This document shows, piece after piece, positions 49,596 to 58,575 of a stretch of 63,290 nucleotides of DNA. The stretch is from the NCBI GenBank assembly GCA_015222205.1, contig JADFUW010000027.1, forward strand, positions 1-63,290, in the 5' to 3' direction. This DNA is from Chloroflexota bacterium. Its GTDB lineage: Bacteria > Chloroflexota > Dehalococcoidia > Dehalococcoidales > UBA5760. The first letter of the stretch is position 1. Each line of letters begins with the position of its first letter. The position numbers were made by a program, and so were the translations under genes. The notes beneath the pieces are model-generated. The model ran no database searches, was not told the DNA's origin, and worked only from the letters and a program-made list of their open reading frames with translations.

Positions 49596-50669
49596 TTAAT
49601 CTAATAAAACCTGCTCTATTAAAGATAGGTTTACTTCGTCGGTGATAAATACCTTGCCTAGGACTTCGGGTAAGATGAACCTTATCTTACCCATTAAAAC
49701 CTTCTTGTCGTGTTGCATCGCCGAAATTAGTTCTTCTACTTTAAGCTCTGGGAGTTTGGTTGGCAAGCCAGCCTGCTTAATAAGGCTTTCTAGTCTGAGT
49801 AATTCATTTTCACTGAGTATTCCCATCTTGTTTGAAATTCTGGCGGCGGCTATCATCCCAATAGCTACTGCCTCACCGTGTCCTACTCTGAAGTCTGAGG
49901 CTGATTCAATGGCATGTCCCACCGTATGACCGTAGTTTAAAATAGCTCTTAGATTTAAGTCCTTCTCATCCTTAGCCACTACTTCAGCTTTAATTTCAGC
50001 TGACCGGAAGATAATCTCCTCAAGTGCCTCCTCATTGAGTGATTTTATTCTGTCAATGTTTTTCTCAAGATAGGTAAGGAATCCTTTATCCCAGATAACC
50101 CCGTATTTTATCACCTCGGCTAAACCGTCACTGAGTGTTTTGTTATCAAGTGTTTTTAGGGTATCAATATCAGTAATTACTAGCCTTGGTTGATAAAATG
50201 CCCCGATTTTGTTTTTCAGCTGACCGTGGTCTACGGCCACCTTACCCCCGATACTGCTATCAACCTGTGCCAGCAGGGTAGTTGGTATCTGTATTAGTGG
50301 TACCCCTCGTAGGTACGTAGCCGCTACGAATCCAGCTAAGTCGCCGATAACACCACCGCCTAAGGCTAGAATAGGTGTTGTCCTTTCTGCATGGCAATTG
50401 GCTAATTCATGGTATAGCCTGCCGGCGGTCTCCAGTGATTTTTGCTCCTCCCCGTCGGGAACCTGTAGGGTAGTTACCGTGAAGCCCTCTGGAGTCAGGC
50501 TTTGCTCTAGAGCCTCGCCATACAGACCTTTCACGACAGGGTTGGTGATAATCACCACCTTGTCAACAAAGCCGGCTTTCTTTAGTTTACGGCCGGTTTG
50601 GGAAAGTATTCCGGAATCTATATGGGCCTCGTAGCTGTTACTGCCTAGTTTTATCTTAACTTTCTTCAT
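49596..50669 (-). CDS. aroB: 3-dehydroquinate synthase
   Basis: ALGGGVIGDLAGFVAATYLRGVPLIQIPTTLLAQVDSSIGGKVAVDH; LNYGHTVGHAIE. Confidence 0.97.
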   Translation of the reverse strand: MKKVKIKLGSNSYEAHIDSGILSQTGRKLKKAGFVDKVVIITNPVVKGLYGEALEQSLTPEGFTVTTLQVPDGEEQKSLETAGRLYHELANCHAERTTPILALGGGVIGDLAGFVAATYLRGVPLIQIPTTLLAQVDSSIGGKVAVDHGQLKNKIGAFYQPRLVITDIDTLKTLDNKTLSDGLAEVIKYGVIWDKGFLTYLEKNIDRIKSLNEEALEEIIFRSAEIKAEVVAKDEKDLNLRAILNYGHTVGHAIESASDFRVGHGEAVAIGMIAAARISNKMGILSENELLRLESLIKQAGLPTKLPELKVEELISAMQHDKKVLMGKIRFILPEVLGKVFITDEVNLSLIEQVLLD

Positions 50670-51726
50670 TTTTTCTTGGCTTAGTTAGTTTGTGGATTTC
50701 TCGGCAGGTATTGATGACTTCTTTAAGTTCATCAGGGGTGATTGCCTGTTGGGCATCAACTAGAGCCTCTGCCGGATTGTAGTGCATCTCAATCATGAGT
50801 CCGCTGGCTCCGGCGGCGATAGCGGCGCAGCACATATTAAAGATGAGGTCCCGACGTCCCGAGGCATGACTGGGGTCAACAATTACCGGCAGATAGGTTT
50901 CTTTCTGAATCACGGGAACGGCAGATAGGTCTAGGGTATATCGGGTGTAGTTTTTACCTTTACCTATGGGTAGTATGCCTCTTTCACAGAGAATAATGTC
51001 TTTATTACCCTCGGCGGCGATATATTCAGCAAAAGACAGGAATTCTTCAATACCGGCACCGAAATGGCGTTTAAATAAAATGGGCTTCTTTGTCCTGGCT
51101 ATCTTGGTTAGCAGGTCCTGATTATACATGTTTCTAGACCCTATTTGGAGTATGTCGGCATACTCAGCGGCTAGGTCGACCTGTGTTTCCCCTCTTACTT
51201 CAGTCACCGTGGCTAGATTAAACCTTTCTCCAGCTTCACGTAGCCAGGCTAAAGCCTCTCTGGCTTCTTCCCAGCCTATGGAGCCCAGGCCCTGGAAAGA
51301 GTGAACTGAGCTCCTTGGTTTAAAGATGCCCCCCCTTAGAATATGAGCTCCGGCCTTCTTGGCCTCTTCGGCAATTCTTAGTAGTTGTCTGTGGCTCTCC
51401 ACGGCACAGGGTCCGGCAATGAATACGGGTTCGCTGCCACCTATCTCAATGTCACCCACCTTGATTATTGAGTGTTCCATTTCATCTTCAAGGAATTTAC
51501 TGTATTCCTTGCTGATTAGTTTATAGGGGACTTCAACCATTGTTGCCTCCTTCACCCCGGGGAAAGTGGCAAAGTGTTCGAATGGCGCTTTATTCTCATC
51601 GCCAACTAAGCCGATTATGGTTCGGTATTTCCCCTTGGAGACATCGGCTCTCAATCCGTATTTCTTTATTTCTTTCACTACCTGGGTTACTTGTTCTGGC
51701 GTTGCGTCAGTTTTCATTATAATCAT
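50656..51726 (-). CDS. aroF: 3-deoxy-7-phosphoheptulonate (DAHP) synthase, class I-beta type
   Basis: FIAGPCAVESHRQLL, LRGGIFKPRSSVHSFQGLG, QIGSRNMYNQDLL, VIVDPSHASGRRDL; N-terminal FDL-like domain. Confidence 0.96.
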   Translation of the reverse strand: MIIMKTDATPEQVTQVVKEIKKYGLRADVSKGKYRTIIGLVGDENKAPFEHFATFPGVKEATMVEVPYKLISKEYSKFLEDEMEHSIIKVGDIEIGGSEPVFIAGPCAVESHRQLLRIAEEAKKAGAHILRGGIFKPRSSVHSFQGLGSIGWEEAREALAWLREAGERFNLATVTEVRGETQVDLAAEYADILQIGSRNMYNQDLLTKIARTKKPILFKRHFGAGIEEFLSFAEYIAAEGNKDIILCERGILPIGKGKNYTRYTLDLSAVPVIQKETYLPVIVDPSHASGRRDLIFNMCCAAIAAGASGLMIEMHYNPAEALVDAQQAITPDELKEVINTCREIHKLTKPRKNEES

Positions 51727-51806
51727 TTATCCCCCTCCCAAAAATTTTATACAGATTAGGTAACCTCTTATTGGATGAAGTCCTTGTTGTTGTGCCCAAA
51801 ATAGAA

Positions 51807-51831
51807 GAACCCCCCTTGCTTGGGAGGGTTC
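51807..51831 (-). terminator. Terminator-like hairpin in the aroF leader (candidate attenuator)
   Basis: Minus strand GAACCCTCC-CAAGCAA-GGGGGGTTC then TTCTATTTT, about 80 nt before the aroF ATG. Confidence 0.65.
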
Positions 51832-52093
51832 CTGAATTTCTATAGTCTACTTTTACTGTCTTATGATATTTTCTTAAACGCTGTCCCCCCAAGCGCACCT
51901 TGTGCGCCAGCTAAACGCGAAATAAGTATAATACACTCCCTGGAGGGCAGCATAGCTTAGCATAATAATACTTACCTCATTTCCTTCTAGCTTAGCCTAT
52001 CACAAGGGATATGGTTTGTCAAGCAAGCCTGCATTACTAAGGTTTTATCTAGTAAGCCTGGCCGCTTTTATTGCTCTAGGGGGGAGATGGTGC

Positions 52094-52122
52094 TTGACGG
52101 TGGTGAAAATTTGCTGTAGAGT
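52094..52122 (+). promoter_or_regulatory. Predicted promoter of PadR-MFS genes
   Basis: TTGACG-N17-TAGAGT upstream of ATG 52155. Confidence 0.55.
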
Positions 52123-52154
52123 AATATCGTATTGCAATATCGGGGAGCGTTATT

Positions 52155-52460
52155 ATGGTGGACAGGGAGTTTTTCCTGGGATTTATTAAGATTCACATCC
52201 TATATCACGCTTCCAAGGAGCCAATCTTTGGCGTGGAAATAGCCAAGGAGCTGGCAAGACACGGCTATAATGTCAGCCCGGGCACCCTGTATCCGGTGCT
52301 GCACCGCCTGGAAAAAGAGGGCTATCTGGAGAGCAGCCCCAGGTTAGTTAATGGCAGAGTAAGGAAATACTACCAGGCTACTGGCGAGGGAAAGAGGGCA
52401 CTGGTGCAGTCGAGAAAGAAAATCAGGGAACTGGTGACTGAGGTCTTATATGATAGATAG
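52155..52460 (+). CDS. PadR family transcriptional regulator
   Basis: YGVEIAKEL-type helix (FGVEIAKELARHGYNVSPGTLYPVLHRLEKEGYLES). Confidence 0.93.
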   Translation: MVDREFFLGFIKIHILYHASKEPIFGVEIAKELARHGYNVSPGTLYPVLHRLEKEGYLESSPRLVNGRVRKYYQATGEGKRALVQSRKKIRELVTEVLYDR

Positions 52461-52499
52461 TTGGAAAAGCTATTAATTGAGGTTTTACAGGGTAAGTAG

Positions 52500-53735
52500 T
52501 TGGCAGAGCTATTAAATAATAAAGATGTGCCCCGCAGGGAAATCTGGGGATTTCATCCCAATGTATTCTTTCTGGGTATCGTCAGCTTCTTGACTGATGT
52601 CTCCAGCGAGATGATTTTTACCCTTGTCCCCCTTTTCTTGTCTAATGTGCTGGGGGTGGGGACTGCTATCATAGGCCTTGTTGGGGGATTGTCGGAAAGC
52701 ACTGATGCCCTATTTCGGATATTTAGTGGTTGGCTTAGTGACAAGATAGGCAAGCGCAAGTCCCTAGCCGTGGCTGGCTACACTATTTCTACGATTGCCA
52801 AGCCCTTTATGTATCTGGCTTCAACGTGGGGTATGGTCTTAGGTGTCAGATTTGGTGACCGGGTGGGTAAGGGCATCCGCAGTTCATCACGAGATGCCCT
52901 GATTGCTGATTCTACCCCACCTGCAGAGAGAGGCAAAAGCTTTGGGTTTCATCGGGCGATGGATACCTCCGGTGCTGTTTTGGGGTTGGCTATAGCGGCT
53001 GCTGTTATCTATCTTGTTCAGGGTGGAGGGCTAGAGCTTAGCCTGAGGACTTACCGGTGGTTGGTACTAATAGGTGTTGTGCCAGCCGTGCTGGCAGTGG
53101 CAATACTGGTAAGATTTGTTAAGGAGAGGGAAAGGAAGCCATCGCTAACTGGCCCTTCTCGCCCCGGGTTTAATCTGGTCAAACTAGCCGCTGGTTTTGA
53201 CACCCGCTTTAAGCTATTTCTGGTGGTTATGGTGTTATTTACCCTGGGTAACTCCAGCGATTTTTTCGTTATACTGCGGGCGCAGGATATGGGCTCATCT
53301 GTTTTCCATATCACGCTGATGCTTGTCCTGTTTAACGCTACCTATGCGGCGGTTTCTTTGCCGGCAGGCAGATTATCAGACCGACTGGGCAGGAGACGTG
53401 TTATCGCTATGGGCTGGGGTATTTATGCCCTGGTTTACCTTGGGTTTGCCCTGACCTCTGAGCTCTGGCAGGTGTGGCTGCTCTTTGCCGGCTACGGCAT
53501 TTATTATGGTATAGTTGAGGGGGTAGCCAGGGCTTTTGTTGCCGACCTGGTGCCTGCGGAGAGAAGAGGCACTGCTTATGGACTGTATCACGGGGTGGTT
53601 GGTCTTACTCTTTTACCTGCCAGCCTGATTGCCGGCTGGATGTGGCAGACTTATAGCCCTCAAGCCCCGTTTTTCTTTGGCGCTGGCCTGGCGGCTCTGG
53701 CAACAATAGGCATGATGGCTTTTATCAGAGAATAA
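52500..53735 (+). CDS. Major facilitator superfamily transporter
   Basis: About 12 TMs; GWLSDKIGKRKSLAVAGY and GRLSDRLGRRRVIAMGW loops. Confidence 0.93.
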   Translation: MAELLNNKDVPRREIWGFHPNVFFLGIVSFLTDVSSEMIFTLVPLFLSNVLGVGTAIIGLVGGLSESTDALFRIFSGWLSDKIGKRKSLAVAGYTISTIAKPFMYLASTWGMVLGVRFGDRVGKGIRSSSRDALIADSTPPAERGKSFGFHRAMDTSGAVLGLAIAAAVIYLVQGGGLELSLRTYRWLVLIGVVPAVLAVAILVRFVKERERKPSLTGPSRPGFNLVKLAAGFDTRFKLFLVVMVLFTLGNSSDFFVILRAQDMGSSVFHITLMLVLFNATYAAVSLPAGRLSDRLGRRRVIAMGWGIYALVYLGFALTSELWQVWLLFAGYGIYYGIVEGVARAFVADLVPAERRGTAYGLYHGVVGLTLLPASLIAGWMWQTYSPQAPFFFGAGLAALATIGMMAFIRE

Positions 53736-53754
53736 AGAGGGCGAAATCGTTCAC

Positions 53755-54249
53755 CTACTTAGGCTGCTTTGACCTAATAATGTCTTGAACTCTTTGGACT
53801 TCACTCTTCCAAGCTGGCTCGTGTGTGGGAAGAGGTTCCAAAGGCGTCTTAGGCTCTTTCTTATGAAACCTCTTCGCAGTCTCAAGAGCGTTTCTTGCCC
53901 TTATTATATCTCCATGCTCAGCAAATATCTCAGCAAGTAAGATCCAATCACTGTCTTTCCCACCGAATAATCCAAGCGATTTCACACATGTGGATGCCGC
54001 ACCCTTGGAATCACCGGAGGCTAGTTTTAATCTTGCCAACCTACGAAGTGCTTCCTGACCAACCACATTCAATACCATGTCAGCAACATTTTTGGGGAAT
54101 ACTTTGCCCTTCAGTTCCGGAAATCGCATCTTTATTTGTCTATCGATAGCACCTTTTTCCTGCTTATCAAGAACGATTGGCTCTCCAGCCTTGACCTCTT
54201 CAATCAACGGCGGCATGTCAGGGAATTGCCGCTTATGGAAAAAGCCCAT
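53755..54249 (-). CDS. Hypothetical protein with TPR-like helical repeats
   Basis: SDWILLAEIFAEHGDIIRARNALETAKRFH. Confidence 0.55.
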   Translation of the reverse strand: MGFFHKRQFPDMPPLIEEVKAGEPIVLDKQEKGAIDRQIKMRFPELKGKVFPKNVADMVLNVVGQEALRRLARLKLASGDSKGAASTCVKSLGLFGGKDSDWILLAEIFAEHGDIIRARNALETAKRFHKKEPKTPLEPLPTHEPAWKSEVQRVQDIIRSKQPK

Positions 54250-54315
54250 TTTATAATACCTCCTCCAACCAAATACATCGTTAGATTATAACAATCCCGG
54301 GTACTATAGTGCTTA

Positions 54316-55134
54316 TTAGGTGATAGGTAAGGGAATTTCTGTTACTTCTCCACCTCTCATGAAATAGACATGTCTCATTTCAGAGTAGCTTTCGGCGTTA
54401 ATGTTTGTAAAGGCTTGCATTATTTCGGGAGGGTCTATCGGTCTCTCTCTTTCTTCAATTAGCACCAGAAAAGTCTCTTTTGTATTTGATTGTTTTAGCT
54501 GTTCGTTTGCATGTGAGACTAGTTGTTCAAATTTTTCTAACTCAAGCTCGTCGAAGCTGATAGAGTAGCAGCCAGTTGTCCCGTGGTGTAGCTTTACTAC
54601 GCTACCTTGATTATTTAGTTTCTTAAGCTCAAGAAGTATGATATCAGGTAACATGAACAATAATCTTTCACTAATCTCAGGCTTTAGGTCTTCTGTCTCC
54701 CCTACATTAAGCCTTTGTGCTACTTCTATAATAGTCTCAGACAGAATGTCCTTAAATGTTTGTCTGCTTTCAGGCTGTTTCTTGAACGGGAAGTTATACT
54801 CCTTATATGTATCGACAAACAGACTGAAAGTGCCTGTCAACTTGTTGGAGAGGCTACTTGTCACCTCATCTAAAAGATTGCAGATCTCCTTTCTCTTTTT
54901 CTCTAATATCTGCTTCGTTATTCTTTTAACTTCTACCGCTATTTCATCACCTGTTTCCGTATCATAGCAGACCCAGTCCCAATTAAGCTGGCCTTCTAAG
55001 TGAGGATAGACTTCGGTGGTTTTGTCTTTAATCGCAATATGTGTCCCATATTTCTCATTGTGATAATCTAGGACACGCTGCACATGCTCTCTTTCCCATT
55101 CGTCTTTTCTATCTTGCGTGGTTCTAGCCATCAT
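54316..55134 (-). CDS. Hypothetical protein with PD-(D/E)XK nuclease-like N-terminal motif
   Basis: NWDWVCYDTETGDEIAVEVKR pattern; no neighbouring restriction-modification genes. Confidence 0.45.
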   Translation of the reverse strand: MMARTTQDRKDEWEREHVQRVLDYHNEKYGTHIAIKDKTTEVYPHLEGQLNWDWVCYDTETGDEIAVEVKRITKQILEKKRKEICNLLDEVTSSLSNKLTGTFSLFVDTYKEYNFPFKKQPESRQTFKDILSETIIEVAQRLNVGETEDLKPEISERLLFMLPDIILLELKKLNNQGSVVKLHHGTTGCYSISFDELELEKFEQLVSHANEQLKQSNTKETFLVLIEERERPIDPPEIMQAFTNINAESYSEMRHVYFMRGGEVTEIPLPIT

Positions 55135-55152
55135 CCCTTATTCTAACACGGA

Positions 55153-55177
55153 GGGGCAAAGAATAACTCTTTGCCCC
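55153..55177. terminator. Perfect 10-bp hairpin, terminator downstream of panC
   Basis: GGGGCAAAGA-ATAAC-TCTTTGCCCC with TTTT on the + strand. Confidence 0.65.
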
Positions 55178-55231
55178 TTTTATAATAGGTCTAAGGCTCC
55201 GCAAAGCCGTAGAACACATTTTGAGAAGTTA

Positions 55232-56062
55232 TTATATCACTATATTGTCAATAAGTCTAGTCCTGCCAATTTTTACTGCCAGTGAGACTAGGGCTGGTGG
55301 TTTAACCGTATCCAGTTCGTCTAGGGTTTCAGCATTGGCGATAGATACATAATCAACATTGGCTAGTGGCTGTTGCTGGATTAGTCCTATAATCTCCTGC
55401 CGTAGGCGTTCGGCGTTTTTCTCTCCGTTAGCATATAATTGTTGAGCTAAGCTTAGTGCCTGATAAAGAACTACGGCGGCTTGGCGCTCGTGGGGATTAA
55501 GATAGGTATTACGACTGCTCAACGCCAGCCCATCAGGCTCACGCACCGTAGGTAGGGTAACTATTTCTATATTCATATTTAGGTCGGTTACCATTTTTTT
55601 GATGACTATCGCCTGCTGGGCGTCTTTCTGCCCAAAGTAGGCTCTTTGGGGCTGGATAATGTTAAACAGCTTGGCACAAACTGTAGTAACTCCCCTGAAA
55701 TGACCGGGGCGGGCGGTACCTTCCAGTCGCTCTGTTACCTTGCCTATCTCTACCCGGGCACTGAACGGCTGAGGGTACACCTCATCGGCCTGTGGTATGA
55801 AGACAAGGTCAGTTCCCGCCTTGTCTAGCAAAGCAAGGTCGTGCTGGGTATTTCGGGGGTAGCTAACAAAGTCTTCCTGTGGCCCAAACTGCATTGGGTT
55901 AACAAATATACTGACCACTGCTGATGGGTTTTCCGTTCTCGCCTTTCTCACTAGGGATAAATGCCCTTCGTGGAGGTAGCCCATAGTTGGCACAAAGCCA
56001 ACCGGCTCAGTAAGCCTACGCCTTAGCTTTCTCATGTCATCTATTTTTTCAGCGATTTTCAT
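55232..56062 (-). CDS. panC: Pantothenate synthetase
   Basis: VGFVPTMGYLHEGHLSLV, SIFVNPMQFGPQEDF, YFGQKDAQQAIVIKKM. Confidence 0.97.
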   Translation of the reverse strand: MKIAEKIDDMRKLRRRLTEPVGFVPTMGYLHEGHLSLVRKARTENPSAVVSIFVNPMQFGPQEDFVSYPRNTQHDLALLDKAGTDLVFIPQADEVYPQPFSARVEIGKVTERLEGTARPGHFRGVTTVCAKLFNIIQPQRAYFGQKDAQQAIVIKKMVTDLNMNIEIVTLPTVREPDGLALSSRNTYLNPHERQAAVVLYQALSLAQQLYANGEKNAERLRQEIIGLIQQQPLANVDYVSIANAETLDELDTVKPPALVSLAVKIGRTRLIDNIVI

Positions 56063-56189
56063 AGAGGATGTTATCTACCTAACCAACTTGAATCTTAAAT
56101 TTTGTTACTTGGTAGCCCTCCCCCCTTTCCCCTTCTCTTATCAAGGGAGGGGGGAAATGTAGATGACCCATTCGGTGGAAAAGGTCTAT

Positions 56190-57017
56190 TTATTTGAGCT
56201 TATCTAGAATGCTTTCGTCCATGGAGAAGCCCTGCTCCTCGGTGGGGAAGCTGCCGTTTTTCACTTCTTTGTCGTATTCGGTAACGGTGGCTCGGATAGT
56301 ATCTGCCAGTTTGGCATATTGCTTGGCGTGCTTGGGAACAAAATCGGTAAACAGACCCAGAATATCACTTATAACCTGAACCTGACCATCACAGCCGATA
56401 CCGGCGCCGATGCCAATAGTGGGGATGCTTATACTTTGCGTAATCAGTGTTGCTAACGGGGTCGGCACAGTCTCCAGAACAACGGCGAAGGCTCCAGCCT
56501 GTTCCAGGGCGTGGGCATCCTCGAGCATTCTGGTGGCAGTTTCCTCGGTTTTACCCTGTACCTTATAGCCTCCCAGTTGATGAATTGACTGGGGGGTAAG
56601 TCCAATGTGTCCCATAACCGGTATGCCGCAACTTACGATACTTCTCACTGTTTCGGCTACGGTTACGCCTCCCTCAAGCTTAACTGATTGGGCACCACCC
56701 TCCTGAATAAAACGGGCTGCATTGCGTAGGGCGTCTGAGATACTGGTATGGTAGGTCATAAAGGGCATATCCCCGATTATTATTGCCTGTTTGGTGCCCC
56801 TGACCACCGCCTTGGTATGGTGTAGCATCTCCTCTATAGTTACCGGTATGGTTGATTCATAGCCTAGGACTACCATACCCAGGCTATCCCCCACCAGAAT
56901 TAGTGGTATTCCTGCCTCATCAATTATCTTGGCGGTGATGTAGTCGTAGGCGGTGAGTATGGTGATTTTCTCGCCCCTTTGTTTCATGCTTTTTAGCTGG
57001 CTTATAGAAATTCGCAC
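56190..57017 (-). CDS. panB: 3-methyl-2-oxobutanoate hydroxymethyltransferase
   Basis: ILTAYDYITAKIIDEAGI, VGDSLGMVVLGY, VKLEGG, PTIGIGAGIGCDGQVQVISD. Confidence 0.97.
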   Translation of the reverse strand: MRISISQLKSMKQRGEKITILTAYDYITAKIIDEAGIPLILVGDSLGMVVLGYESTIPVTIEEMLHHTKAVVRGTKQAIIIGDMPFMTYHTSISDALRNAARFIQEGGAQSVKLEGGVTVAETVRSIVSCGIPVMGHIGLTPQSIHQLGGYKVQGKTEETATRMLEDAHALEQAGAFAVVLETVPTPLATLITQSISIPTIGIGAGIGCDGQVQVISDILGLFTDFVPKHAKQYAKLADTIRATVTEYDKEVKNGSFPTEEQGFSMDESILDKLK

Positions 57018-57028
57018 TTGTTTCTCCT

Positions 57029-57403
57029 TCAGGAAGGCATAGCCTCAGCTACTTGTTTACTCCCGGTGATAGCATTTTTAGCATTAACATATACCAGTCG
57101 GGGCGTGAAGTCGTGGGCTTCAGCATCCTCAACGTGACAGTAGGCAAGGATGATAATCGTGTCCCCCTTGATGGCTAATCTAGCGGCGGCACCATTCAGG
57201 CAGACTTCACCGCTTTCTTCTCCCTCAATGGCATAAGTGGTAAAACGGGCACCGTTATTTATGTTTAATACCTGCACCTGCTCGTAGGGCAGGATGTCAG
57301 CCTCTTTTATAAGCTTCTTGTCGATGGTGATGCTGCCTTCATAACTAAGATTGAGTCGGGTAACCCGGGCTCGGTGGATTTTACTCTTGAGCATTACTCG
57401 CAT
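57029..57403 (-). CDS. panD: Aspartate 1-decarboxylase
   Basis: [25 protein letters not shown] self-processing GS site, [19 protein letters not shown]. Confidence 0.97.
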   Translation of the reverse strand: MRVMLKSKIHRARVTRLNLSYEGSITIDKKLIKEADILPYEQVQVLNINNGARFTTYAIEGEESGEVCLNGAAARLAIKGDTIIILAYCHVEDAEAHDFTPRLVYVNAKNAITGSKQVAEAMPS

Positions 57404-57443
57404 TGACTTCTCCTGATGGTTTTATTTCTAAGCATTGTTCGCC

Positions 57444-58334
57444 TTAACTTCCCCTCGTTGATTCTTTACCTATTTGGGTTGTTGTTAATATAGCCTTTAG
57501 CTCCTCAGCCTGGTGCTCATTTATTCTTCCCTTGGCTAAAGCAATAGGGACGGTCTTAAGTCCAAGTTCTCTGTAGGTGGTAAGCAGGCTGGGAGCAGCT
57601 TTGTGTAGGGCGTCAAGATGCTTCTTAATAGTTCCGATATCGCCACGGGCGATTGGTCCGGTGAGGCACTCCGGTATTCCGACGGTTTCAATATTGTGGA
57701 TTGTCCCTCGTATCAGCGGCAGTAGCGCTTCAGTGGCTTGGTTTGTGGGGACATCAAAGGTTTGCCATAGGTCGGTAGCCAATTTAACCAGGGTTACCAG
57801 GTAATTGCAGGCGATAACCGCTGCGGCATGGTAAATTACCTTGTCGCTTGCCTTTAGCTCAATCCAATGACCACCAAGGGCGGTAGTCATATCTTTAAGT
57901 GTTTTTAGTAATGGTTCCGCAGCCTCCAGGGCGAAGGTAGAGCCGGGTGTGTTTTCTATAGCCTGTTCTACACTGGCGAATGTCTGCAGGGGGTGAAAGA
58001 CACCAACATGGGCATCTAATTTCTTAGCTGGCTCCAGAATTTCAGTAGAATCGGCGCCACTACAATGGACTACCCCCTGCCCTATATGCCACTTTATTTG
58101 AGATGCTACGGGGGCTATAGCATCATCGGGGGTAGTAATAAAGACAAGCTCGGCTCTATCAGCCACCTCTTGATTATTACTCGCCGGTATGCATCCGTTG
58201 ATTGCTTGAGCTAGGTTTCTGGCTGAGGTTTGATGCCGGCTAGATATAGCCACTACCGAGTAGCCCTTGTTGCTTAACTGAGTGCTAAGAGCAGTGCCTA
58301 TAGTTCCCGCCCCAATAAACCCCAGCTTAATCAT
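57444..58334 (-). CDS. DUF2520/Rossmann-like NAD(P)-binding protein; possible non-canonical ketopantoate reductase
   Basis: MIKLGFIGAGTIGTALSTQL, FITTPDDAI, VHCSGADSTEIL, GVFHPLQTFAS; operonic with panBCD. ORF-track start at 58448 rejected. Confidence 0.85.
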   Translation of the reverse strand: MIKLGFIGAGTIGTALSTQLSNKGYSVVAISSRHQTSARNLAQAINGCIPASNNQEVADRAELVFITTPDDAIAPVASQIKWHIGQGVVHCSGADSTEILEPAKKLDAHVGVFHPLQTFASVEQAIENTPGSTFALEAAEPLLKTLKDMTTALGGHWIELKASDKVIYHAAAVIACNYLVTLVKLATDLWQTFDVPTNQATEALLPLIRGTIHNIETVGIPECLTGPIARGDIGTIKKHLDALHKAAPSLLTTYRELGLKTVPIALAKGRINEHQAEELKAILTTTQIGKESTRGS

Positions 58335-58371
58335 ATTCACTCTCCCACGAAACGAGTTTAATAAAAAAACA

Positions 58372-58396
58372 CCCTCTCTGCTTCTCACAGAGAAGG
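58372..58396 (-). terminator. Intrinsic terminator in the leader of the pan operon
   Basis: Minus strand CCTTCTCTG-TGAGAAG-CAGAGAGGG-TG-TTTTTTT. Confidence 0.75.
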
Positions 58397-58575
58397 CGCT
58401 CAAAACAACAATTCTAGTTTTTTGCCGTCTCGGTCGTCTCTGATCCAAGCGACTAAAGCTATATTCGCTATATTCACTTTTACAAGCTCACCGCTAAACT
58501 GGTCGGTGGCCAATAATTATTCCGGGCTTAAGTATAGAAGGTCAGGTAAATTTAGTCAATAGGCACTATTATGCA

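Noticed and set aside
51707-51898. 63-aa ORF in the aroF leader
   Set aside because: Overlaps the terminator hairpin and the aroF start; no aromatic-rich run to suggest a leader peptide
58335-58448. N-terminal extension of the DUF2520 ORF (MDQRRPRRQKTRIVVLSAF...)
   Set aside because: Covers an intrinsic terminator and precedes the canonical MIKLGFIGAGTIG start with its own SD
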